Assembly (NCBI GenBank): GCA_036399715.1
Contig: DASWMO010000205.1
Location: 1 to 7,862, forward strand
DNA: 7,862 nucleotides
Reading direction: 5' to 3'
From: DASVSE01 sp036399715
Lineage (GTDB): Bacteria; Bacteroidota; Rhodothermia; Rhodothermales; Rubricoccaceae
The notes beneath the pieces are model-generated. The model was not told the origin of the DNA and did no database searches. It was given only the letters and a program-made list of their open reading frames with translations. Positions 1 to 5,346 of this stretch are shown here, piece by piece (the first letter of the stretch is position 1; each line of letters opens with the position of its first letter). The translations under genes were made by a program, and so were the position numbers.

Positions 1-135
1 CTGCTCGACTCGGTCGTCGTCGGGTTCGACGGCTGGTACACGAGCCTTACGAAGGGCGGTCTCGTGTGGTGGGAGCCAGCGGGCTTGGGCAGAAGAGCCG
101 AGGTTGTCGCGCTAGAAATGCCAAAGACCTGCTAA
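1..135 (+). CDS. 3' end of an unidentified gene (partial, starts outside window)
   Basis: Frame 1 is open from the left edge to a TAA at 133-135, giving 44 residues that end in ALEMPKTC. The first 30 or so codons mostly end in G or C, as in the confident genes here, and the peptide (VVVGFDGWYTSL, then GGLVWWEPAG) has balanced composition and several aromatics. Frame 3 is also open, to a TGA at 168-170, but its product is a mostly Arg/Gly string and looks like a shadow. I do not recognise a family and give no function. The last 15 codons have weaker third-position bias, so the true end could differ or the gene could be decayed. The likely transcription stop is the hairpin at 277-315. Confidence 0.4.
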   Translation: MLDSVVVGFDGWYTSLTKGGLVWWEPAGLGRRAEVVALEMPKTC

Positions 136-157
136 AGGTGGGGGCCCCTGTCAAGAC

Positions 158-186
158 GTGTCACGGGTGATCACCCGTGCGATAAT
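158..186 (+). promoter_or_regulatory. Possible sigma70-like promoter
   Basis: GTGTCA at 158-163 matches TTGACA at 4 of 6 positions. GATAAT at 181-186 matches TATAAT at 5 of 6, and the spacer is exactly 17 bp. No protein gene follows within 120 bases, only the terminator hairpin, so any transcript would be a short RNA. A matching pair of this quality can occur by chance, and promoter consensus in the Bacteroidota differs from that of E. coli, so this is weak evidence made more interesting by the palindrome filling the spacer. Confidence 0.22.
162..179. repeat. Perfect 18-bp palindrome, operator-like
   Basis: CACGGGTGA is followed directly by its reverse complement TCACCCGTG, an 18-bp perfect dyad with no spacer, centred between 170 and 171. 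A chance perfect 18-bp dyad at a given site has odds of 1 in 4^9, so few are expected in a window this size. It sits inside the spacer of the possible promoter at 158-186, the classic place for a dimeric repressor or a spacer-binding activator. As RNA it would fold to a 7-bp stem with a GATC loop, but no U-tract follows, so an intrinsic terminator is unlikely. Confidence 0.6.
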
Positions 187-276
187 CGCTCCGCTTGCGC
201 CTGTAAAGGGGTTTCCTGTCGCCACCGCTCGCCAAACGTTGTACCCGGTTTCTCACAGTCTCGGGCATCCAGGAAT

Positions 277-315
277 GGCAAAGCCGCCGAATCGGTCTGA
301 TTCGGCGGCTTTGTC
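277..315. terminator. Strong intrinsic terminator, probably bidirectional
   Basis: Positions 280-293 and 299-312 form a perfect 14-bp stem (AAAGCCGCCGAATC against GATTCGGCGGCTTT) closed by the 5-nt loop GGTCT. Three more outer pairs (279-313, a G-U at 278-314, and 277-315) extend it. The stem base has an A-run on the left and a T-run on the right, giving a short U-tract in either direction. It could end the gene at 1-135, or a short RNA from the possible promoter at 158-186, on the plus strand. On the minus strand it could end read-through from the two-gene unit whose last stop is at 707. The T-runs are only three bases, so efficiency is uncertain, but the stem is too long and perfect to be incidental. 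Confidence 0.8.
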
Positions 316-503
316 CGGTGGTCGCTAAATGTCCTTGTCGTCCTCTGGCGACGAGGGGATGCGCAGCCGGAGACGGAAAGCACGGGCGAGGTGTCCAATT
401 TCGCGTGGCTCTTCATCGCCCGGTCAGTTGCTCTCCCGCGCGCTTACCAGATTGAGGACCCGGAGCCGAGCCGCGATGATGTGGCGGTGACAAAGCCTCT
501 CGT

Positions 504-643
504 CTAGGCGGGCGAGGTGATGGGCATCCCGTCCAAGACCATCTCATCCTCACAGGCGCAGGTTATGAGAAGGGCTGCAGGGATTTCGCCGCCGTCGAAG
601 ATGAAGAAGATGAAATCGTAGTCGGCCCGGCCGGGGTTATCAC
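504..643 (-). pseudogene. C-terminal remnant of an unidentified protein
   Basis: Reading the minus strand from about 643 down to a TAG at 504-506 gives roughly 46 residues containing RADYDFIFFIFDGGEIPAA and, later, EDEMVLDGMPITSPA. The codons of the first half mostly end in C or G and the peptide looks like a folded C-terminal strand-rich segment, unlike the Arg-rich shadows elsewhere. The frame stays open further upstream, into the 3' end of the 890-aa gene, but it has no ATG, GTG or TTG before the coding-like part. The simplest reading is the tail of a gene whose 5' part was lost when the two-gene T9SS-cargo unit came to lie next to it. The family is not recognised. Alternatively this is a chance open frame. 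Confidence 0.3.
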
Positions 644-706
644 GTAAGCGACCTGGCGAGGGCTGCGTAGGTGAGGCTAGCGTGTGTCCGCCCGTCCGGG
701 GCTGAG

Positions 707-3379
707 CTACCGGGCGACGACGAGGCGCCGGCTCGCGGCAACGGCCGGGCCCGTCGCCCGGACAACGTAGACGCCGGGCGACAGAGGCGCGGTGTCGAGG
801 GTGAGCACGTGCATGCCCGCCGCGAGCGGGCCGTCGTGAAGGACCGATACCCGGCGGCCGAGCGCGTCGAACGCCTCGACGCGGACCGTCGCTTCCGCGG
901 CCAGCGTGAGCGTGAGCCGCGCCGTGCCGGCAGCGGGGTTCGGCGAAGGCCCCGACAGGGCGAGGGGCGCCGTCTGTCCTGCCATATCGGGGGCGCCCGA
1001 CTCCGAGGCTGTCGTCGTTGTGAGGCCCCGCAGGACCGACACGGCGGTGTCGAGCCCGAGCAGCGGGAGGCCCGTGATGGCGAACACGTCCGGCCGTCCG
1101 TCGCCAGTGACGTCTCGGAAGACGGGGCTGGAGGCGTCGGCGCCGAGGCCGAGTCGGTAGGGGACGGTGAACGGGGCTGCCCCGTTGTTCACGTAGAGCG
1201 TGACGTCGTTGGAGACCCCGGTCAGCAGGAGGTCCGGGTCGCCGTCGCCGTCGACGTCGCCGGCCTCGATCCCCGTGATCCCGAGGAGGTCTGGCGAGAA
1301 GGGGGCCGTGTAGGTCGCCAGCCGCGTAAACGTACCGGCGCCTGTCCCGTAGAGGACCGTCATGCTCTCGACGCCTTCGTTGTTGTACCCCGTGTTCCCC
1401 GTCGCGAGGTCGAGGTGGCCGTCGCCGTCGAGGTCGGCTGCGACCATCTCCTTCGGCCCGCGTCCGACGGTGTAGATGACGGGCGGCCCGAACGTGCCGT
1501 CGCCGTTACCGAGGACGAGCATCACCTGGTCATCGAACCCGTAGGCGCCGGGCCGCGTCATCGCGAGGTCCACGTCGCCGTCCTCGTCGTAGTCGCCCGG
1601 GGCGACGTCGAAGGGGCGGCCGGGAAGGTCGTCGTAGACCGTCGGCGTCTGGAACGTCCCGTTGCCGTTGTTCTTCGAAATGAAGAAGCGGCCGGGCGGG
1701 ACGTCCGGGGCCCCGAGGGCTTCCATGTCGACGACGTCGAGGTCGCCGTCGTGGTCGAGGTCGACGGCGTCGATGTGGCCCCAGCCGACGCTCCGGACCG
1801 TCCAGCGCGTCGGGGTCGGGAAGGTCCCATCGCCGCGGTTGAGGGCCGTGAAAAAGTCGTACTGCGACGACGTGTTGGGGTTGTTGAAGAGGAGGTCCGG
1901 GCGGCCGTCGCCGTTGAGGTCGCGGAGGACACCGAAGGCGACCCCGTCGGTGGGCTGGGAGATGCCGGTCCGCGTGAACTGCCCTGTCCCGCCGTTCCGC
2001 ATCACGGCTCCGAACGTCCGTCCGACGCCGATCCCCGAGGTGAACGCGTCGAGGTCGCCGTCGCCGTCGACGTCGGCCACATCGGCATAGGACTGGAGAA
2101 AGTCGGCGTCCGTCGCCGGGAGCGCGGGGAAGACCCCGCTGCCGGGGTTGTAGCGCACCGTGACGGCCCGCGAGAAGTCGTCCGCCGAGAGGAGGTCCGC
2201 GTCGCCGTCTCCGTCCATGTCTGCCGCAGCGACGTCGAACGTCGCCTGGCCGCCTTTGTAGAGGGCCGCGGCGCCGAACGCGCCCGCTCCGTCGTTGAGG
2301 GCGACGACGATCCCGTCGCCCGTTCTGCCGCTGTACTGGTTGGCGACGAGGTCCGGGTCGCCGTCGCCGTCCATGTCGGCCGTAGTGAGGGTGGACGCCC
2401 CGGACGAGAACTGGGTGAGCGCGACGTTCGACGAGTTGCCGAGTGTGCCCGCCCCGTCGTTGCGGAGGAGGCCCACCGCCCCGCTCGTCCCGTCTCCGGT
2501 CCTCGTGTTCGAGTAGAACACGTCGAGGTCGCCGTCGCCGTCGACGTCGGCGAGAGCGACAGTGGCAAAGGCCGGGCCAGCGGAACCGGTGGGGACATCC
2601 ACATATGCGACAGGCGCGGCGAAGCTGCCCGCGCCCGTATTGCGCAGGACGCTCACGCGGAAGTCCTGGTTGGCGACGACGAGATCGGCGTCGCCGTCGC
2701 CGTCCAGATCGCCAGCCGCAAGTCGGGACGGGGCCGGGCCCGTGGGGACGGACTGGAACGTGGCGAACCCGCCGGCCCCGTCGCCCCGGAGGATGCGGAC
2801 AGTCGAGCCCTGCCCGCCGGCGCCGTAGGCCGCCACGGCGAGGTCGAGCACGCCGTCGCCGTCCATGTCGGCCGCGACAAGCCCGACGGGGACGACGCTC
2901 CCGGCTCCGACCGAGACGTCGCGGCGGGCCTCGAACGTGCCGTCGCCGTTCCCGAGAAAGATGGAGACCGTGTTTCCCCGCGTCAGCGCGTCGCTGTTGG
3001 TGAGGGCCACGTCGGCTGCGCCGTCATGGTCAAAGTCTGCTGCGACGATCTCGGCGGTCTCGTCGGGAGATGCAAAGGCAGCGCGGCGGAGGAGCCGGCC
3101 GGCGCCGTCGTTCACCATCAGGACGAACCCGGTCCCGAACCGGGCCTGCGCGGCGACGACGTCGGGCCGCCCGTCGCCTGTAAAGTCGGCGATTGCGAGC
3201 GCCACAGGGTCGCCCTGCCCGTTCCCGAGCGTCGTGTTGAAGGCGAGCCAGGGGGCGGCGAAAGGCGGGGCCGGGAGCGGCTGCGCCGTGGTGGACGCAG
3301 CGAGGAGCGCCAGAGCAGAGAGTGCGAAGCGGTGGCGCATCGAGGGGCGTAAGGAGGACGGAGCGAGAGGAACTGTCAT
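707..3379 (-). CDS. Secreted FG-GAP/VCBS repeat protein with T9SS sorting domain
   Basis: This is an extracellular or surface protein with no visible catalytic motif. A hydrophobic signal sequence (FALSALALLAASTTA) lies at residues 18-32, with likely cleavage before Gln33. Fourteen calcium-binding loops of the form DxDGDGxxDL follow, beginning near residues 65, 115, 171, 224, 278, 335, 387, 436, 487, 540, 596, 649, 708 and 756, about 53 residues apart. These are typical of FG-GAP/VCBS repeats that build integrin-like beta-propellers. Residues 811-890 form the Por-type sorting domain (PSPNP, then FDALGRRV, SPGVYVVRATG and a basic RRLVVAR end), which sends proteins from the periplasm through T9SS. 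The ATG at 3379 overlaps the upstream stop as ATGA and suggests translational coupling. However, the Met at 3340 (residue 14, MRHRF) begins a more normal signal peptide and may be the true start. Neither has a Shine-Dalgarno sequence. Function beyond adhesion or ligand binding cannot be assigned. Confidence 0.95.
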   Translation of the reverse strand: MTVPLAPSSLRPSMRHRFALSALALLAASTTAQPLPAPPFAAPWLAFNTTLGNGQGDPVALAIADFTGDGRPDVVAAQARFGTGFVLMVNDGAGRLLRRAAFASPDETAEIVAADFDHDGAADVALTNSDALTRGNTVSIFLGNGDGTFEARRDVSVGAGSVVPVGLVAADMDGDGVLDLAVAAYGAGGQGSTVRILRGDGAGGFATFQSVPTGPAPSRLAAGDLDGDGDADLVVANQDFRVSVLRNTGAGSFAAPVAYVDVPTGSAGPAFATVALADVDGDGDLDVFYSNTRTGDGTSGAVGLLRNDGAGTLGNSSNVALTQFSSGASTLTTADMDGDGDPDLVANQYSGRTGDGIVVALNDGAGAFGAAALYKGGQATFDVAAADMDGDGDADLLSADDFSRAVTVRYNPGSGVFPALPATDADFLQSYADVADVDGDGDLDAFTSGIGVGRTFGAVMRNGGTGQFTRTGISQPTDGVAFGVLRDLNGDGRPDLLFNNPNTSSQYDFFTALNRGDGTFPTPTRWTVRSVGWGHIDAVDLDHDGDLDVVDMEALGAPDVPPGRFFISKNNGNGTFQTPTVYDDLPGRPFDVAPGDYDEDGDVDLAMTRPGAYGFDDQVMLVLGNGDGTFGPPVIYTVGRGPKEMVAADLDGDGHLDLATGNTGYNNEGVESMTVLYGTGAGTFTRLATYTAPFSPDLLGITGIEAGDVDGDGDPDLLLTGVSNDVTLYVNNGAAPFTVPYRLGLGADASSPVFRDVTGDGRPDVFAITGLPLLGLDTAVSVLRGLTTTTASESGAPDMAGQTAPLALSGPSPNPAAGTARLTLTLAAEATVRVEAFDALGRRVSVLHDGPLAAGMHVLTLDTAPLSPGVYVVRATGPAVAASRRLVVAR
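2047..2551. repeat. 31-nt direct repeats inside the VCBS gene
   Basis: Positions 2047-2077 and 2521-2551 are identical over 31 bases, 474 bases apart. A 23-base part of the same sequence recurs at 1237-1259. They encode the antisense of the ADVDGDGDLD-type calcium loop. Because 474 is a multiple of three and spans about three repeats, recombination between the two copies would remove three repeats in frame. The identity at synonymous positions suggests recent duplication or gene conversion, although the extreme GC codon preference also pushes these loops toward identical codons. Confidence 0.7.
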
Positions 3380-4806
3380 CGGGTGACGACGAGCCGGCGA
3401 GAGACGGGGGTGGCGCCCGTCGCGCGGATGACGTAGACGCCCGCCGGGAGCTCAGAGGTGTCGAGCGGGAGCATGTGAGACCCGGCCGAGAGCGCGCCGT
3501 CGTGGAGCGTCACCACCCGTCGCCCGAGCGCGTCGTACACGGCGACGACAACGGACGACGGACGGGCTACGACGAGCGTGACGGTTGTCAGGCGGTCCGA
3601 CGGGTTCGGCGCGATCGACATCCCGCTCTCAAGGGCGGAGCCCGCAGCGGGTTCGCCCGCGACGGCGCCCGGCCGGAGGCCTGCGGCCCGGACCGTGAGA
3701 GTCTGCAACTGGTCACCGGGGATCGTGCGACCGACGGCCCACATGTCGCCATTCGCGGTCAACTCGGAGGCGTGGAGGCTGGCGCCCGGGACGCCGCCGA
3801 GGTCGTCGAAGACCGTCCAGGACGCACCGTCCCAGTGGGTCACGTTCGTCCCGAACCCGAACACGTCATCGGTTCTGACTGCGATGAGCGCGCCCGTCCC
3901 GCTGGGGTTGGCGTGCTCGGTCCACGACGTGCCGTCCCAGTGCGCGGTCACCGGTACGGCACCATCGGCGATCCGATCGGCCGTCACCCAGACGTCGTCG
4001 GGCGCGAGCACGGCGACGCTGTGGAGCGGCCGCGTCGGGTCGCCGTTGAACGGGGCGGGCATCGCGTGCCACGCCGTCCCGTCGAAGCGGTACACGAGAG
4101 GCCGGAAGACGCCGGCGGACGAGCCGTACGACCCGACGGCCCACACGTTGTCCGGGGCAGAGGCGTGGACGGCGGAGAGGCGGTCGCGGTAGGTGCCGAC
4201 GAACGGGAGCATGGTGGCGCTCCACGTGCTCCCGTTCCAGTGGAACGCGAGGGCGACGAACGACGGGGTGCCCGGTGTCGGGGTGCCCCAGTTGCCGGCC
4301 TCCCCGACGGCCCAGACGTTGTCGGCGGAGAGGGCGTGCATGTCGAGCAGCGTGCCCGAGGCATTGCCAGAGCCAAGCGGCGGAAGCGAGGCTTCTGCCC
4401 ACGCCATGCCGTTCCAGCGCAGCATCAGCGGCCGGGCGTTGGTCCCCTTGCTGCCGGCCGCCCACGCTACCGTGGGCGAGACCACCTCGACGTCCCAGAG
4501 GACGCTGGAGACCGGGTCGGGGTTGGGCGTCGGGGCAATGGTCCAGGCCGCGCCGTCCCAGTGCATCGCCAGCGTGTGGGCGTCGACCTGTCCGCTGGGC
4601 CGCGTGTCATGCCATTCGCCGACGGCCCACGCGTCCGACGCGCTGACGGCGCCGACGCCTCGGAGGGTGTTGAACGTCTCGGCCCCTCCCGACGGAGCGT
4701 TCGGGCTCGGGACGACTCCGAACGTCTGGGCGAGAGCGGCTGGAGCCAGAACGAGTCCCAGCAGAGCGAGAGCGAAGGGGTATCGGAGTGAGCGAAGGGG
4801 CATCAT
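3376..4806 (-). CDS. Secreted WAVG-repeat beta-propeller protein with T9SS sorting domain
   Basis: The first gene of the two-gene unit encodes a 476-aa exported protein. The signal peptide has a basic N-region (LRSLRYP), a hydrophobic core and an ALA/Q cleavage site after residue 26. Six motifs of the type HWDGxxW occur near residues 82, 130, 189, 240, 289 and 324. They alternate with seven segments of the type DxVWAVG near residues 57, 112, 162, 219, 270, 313 and 353, the fifth and sixth degenerate. Such alternation is known from sialidase/BNR-like or kelch-like extracellular propellers, and seven units fit one seven-bladed propeller (inference). A sorting domain follows at about residues 396-476 (APNPSDRL, YDALGRRV, AGVYVIRATG, SRRLVVTR), closely matching that of the downstream gene. 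No enzyme active site is evident. The start is the first of two adjacent ATGs (4806, 4803), without a Shine-Dalgarno sequence. Its TGA overlaps the next gene's ATG. Confidence 0.93.
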   Translation of the reverse strand: MMPLRSLRYPFALALLGLVLAPAALAQTFGVVPSPNAPSGGAETFNTLRGVGAVSASDAWAVGEWHDTRPSGQVDAHTLAMHWDGAAWTIAPTPNPDPVSSVLWDVEVVSPTVAWAAGSKGTNARPLMLRWNGMAWAEASLPPLGSGNASGTLLDMHALSADNVWAVGEAGNWGTPTPGTPSFVALAFHWNGSTWSATMLPFVGTYRDRLSAVHASAPDNVWAVGSYGSSAGVFRPLVYRFDGTAWHAMPAPFNGDPTRPLHSVAVLAPDDVWVTADRIADGAVPVTAHWDGTSWTEHANPSGTGALIAVRTDDVFGFGTNVTHWDGASWTVFDDLGGVPGASLHASELTANGDMWAVGRTIPGDQLQTLTVRAAGLRPGAVAGEPAAGSALESGMSIAPNPSDRLTTVTLVVARPSSVVVAVYDALGRRVVTLHDGALSAGSHMLPLDTSELPAGVYVIRATGATPVSRRLVVTR

Positions 4807-4833
4807 GAACGGTGGTCGGACGAGGGGCAGCAG

Positions 4834-5346
4834 CTACGGTCGGCTGCGGAGGGGACCCGTCCCCGCGTTGAACAGGCCGGTCTGTGAACGGATGAGAACG
4901 GCGCCCTGCGCCGCGGCCGATTCGGCCGAGACGAGCAGGGCTGAGGGCACATCGGGGGCGGGGCCAGAGGACAGGTCTAGATCTGCGGACGGACTGAGCG
5001 AGATCGGCGACGCGTCTACCCTGCTTACCAACGGTGTGCCATCAATGTGAGGGTCCACCGTTTGCCCCGAAAGGGGCTCTGTCGCTGTTTCTACATGTGG
5101 GTTAAGGCCCTCCCTATAGGTGTGGGAGGGCGTTAGACCCGACGGCCCCCGGTTCGCACGTGCGCACCCCGTGCAGTCCTGTGCGCAGCACGTGCACGCC
5201 TTTAGCACAGTAAGAGCATGGTCTGACGTTATTCCCCCGACGTCAGGTAGGAATAGACGGCCCTTTGCCGCCCACGCAGCGGCACGAAGCCGAGGGGGCG
5301 TAGCCGCCGGCATCACCGGCCCTGCCCCCATGGCAAGTCTGGTCAA
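4834..5346 (-). CDS. Doubtful hypothetical ORF, 170 aa
   Basis: The ORF lies on the same strand as the two-gene unit and ends 27 bases before it, which would suit a first operon member. The last 74 codons, from a possible GTG start at 5058, look moderately coding: DASPISLSPSADLDLSSG then ALLVSAESAAAQGAVLIRS, with a reasonable share of G/C-ending codons. The first 96 residues are unconvincing. They run through the inverted repeats at 5099-5329, and the Cys cluster near residues 51-61 comes only from TGC triplets in the 5156-5195 hairpin, so it is not evidence of a metal site. No signal peptide, domain or homologue is recognised. It may be a short protein of about 74 aa, the tail of a decayed gene, or non-coding. 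Confidence 0.25.
   Translation of the reverse strand: MTRLAMGAGPVMPAATPPRLRAAAWAAKGRLFLPDVGGITSDHALTVLKACTCCAQDCTGCARANRGPSGLTPSHTYREGLNPHVETATEPLSGQTVDPHIDGTPLVSRVDASPISLSPSADLDLSSGPAPDVPSALLVSAESAAAQGAVLIRSQTGLFNAGTGPLRSRP
5099..5140. repeat. Large imperfect hairpin (about 15 bp)
   Basis: GCCCTCCC at 5107-5114 pairs perfectly with GGGAGGGC at 5124-5131 around the 9-nt loop TATAGGTGT. After one G-G mismatch (5106/5132) the stem continues with TAA/TTA (5103-5105 with 5133-5135). It then skips a bulged G at 5136 and closes with GGGT/ACCC (5099-5102 with 5137-5140). That makes 15 Watson-Crick pairs with one mismatch and one bulge. Neither strand has a U-tract after it, so it is not a standard terminator. 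It may belong to a structured RNA, a transcript-stabilising element or a mobile-element end. Confidence 0.75.
5156..5195. repeat. 12-bp inverted repeat with two GCACGTGC palindromes
   Basis: Positions 5156-5167 pair with 5181-5195 as a 12-bp stem interrupted only by a 3-nt bulge (5188-5190), with a 13-nt loop. Each arm contains the 8-bp palindrome GCACGTGC (5156-5163 and 5188-5195) and the heptamer GTGCGCA (5160-5166 and 5181-5187). The palindromes are 32 bp apart, about three helical turns, so the site could also be a double operator for a dimeric regulator rather than an RNA hairpin. Confidence 0.65.
5223..5255. repeat. Overlapping inverted repeats with alternative pairings
   Basis: CTGACGT at 5223-5229 pairs with ACGTCAG at 5240-5246 (7 bp, 10-nt loop). 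TATTCC at 5230-5235, inside that loop, also pairs with GGAATA at 5250-5255 (6 bp). The two stems interleave, so they would form a pseudoknot or, more likely given the zero-length first connector, alternate with each other. Each stem alone is within chance expectation. Confidence 0.4.
5266..5329. repeat. Two further GC-rich hairpins
   Basis: TGCCGC at 5266-5271 pairs with GCGGCA at 5279-5284 across a 7-nt loop. Downstream, GGGGGC at 5294-5299 pairs with GCCCCC at 5324-5329 and encloses GCCGG/CCGGC (5306-5310 with 5316-5320) around the loop CATCA, 11 pairs in all with an internal loop. They continue the run of inverted repeats that begins at 5099 and stop just before the end of the minus-strand remnant at 5343. 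Confidence 0.45.

Larger units (their letters stand above)
136..706. other. Gene-free stretch with regulatory hairpins and gene debris
   Basis: No ORF here has both convincing codon bias and a recognisable product. Third-position G/C bias is weak compared with the flanking genes. The stretch holds an 18-bp palindrome at 162-179, a terminator-type hairpin at 277-315 and a short coding-like tail on the minus strand at 504-643. A minus-strand ORF spanning 171-416 runs straight through the terminator hairpin and reads as unstructured sequence. A plus-strand reading frame ending at a TAG at 504-506 (tail with SNFAWLFIARSVALPRAYQ) is open over about 60 codons, but I cannot support it as a gene. No tRNA or rRNA signature was found. 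Confidence 0.55.
4807..5342. other. Hairpin-rich intergenic region
   Basis: No confidently supported gene lies in these 536 bases. The stretch must contain the leader, and probably the promoter, of the minus-strand two-gene unit starting at 4806, but I could not pick convincing -35 and -10 boxes. It contains a palindrome at 4914-4928 (CGGCCGA, T, TCGGCCG), a GAAA-capped 5-bp stem at 5064-5077, and a run of larger inverted repeats from 5099 to 5329 listed separately. The weak minus-strand ORF at 4834-5346 covers most of it. No tRNA, rRNA, tmRNA or RNase P signature was recognised. Confidence 0.5.

Noticed and set aside
171..416. 81-codon minus-strand ORF
   Set aside because: It translates through both arms of the terminator hairpin at 277-315 and has no codon bias or recognisable motif.
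689..716. CGCCCG/CGGGCG hairpin as terminator of the VCBS gene
   Set aside because: The 6-bp stem overlaps the stop codon at 707-709, has a 16-nt loop and no U-tract on the minus strand.
671..3352. 893-codon open frame on the plus strand opposite the VCBS gene
   Set aside because: Its product is an Arg/Val/Asp/Gly string with repeated EVAVAVDV, which is just the antisense reading of the DVDGDGDLD loops. It has no signal peptide or domain. Long antisense frames are expected where codons end in G or C.
3322..4791. 489-codon plus-strand frame opposite the WAVG-repeat gene
   Set aside because: Arg- and Gly-rich shadow composition. The minus strand has a signal peptide, ordered repeats and a sorting domain.
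5099..5140. Integron attC site (GTTAGAC at 5132-5138 fits GTTRRRY)
   Set aside because: The opposite arm of the hairpin reads GGGTTAA instead of RYYYAAC, no other RYYYAAC lies within 140 bases on the needed side, and there is no integrase or cassette-like gene.
5166..5196. Cys-rich, zinc-finger-like cluster (ACTCCAQDCTGCAR) in the doubtful minus-strand ORF
   Set aside because: The Cys codons come from TGC triplets within the 5156-5195 inverted repeat, and the ORF itself is weakly supported.
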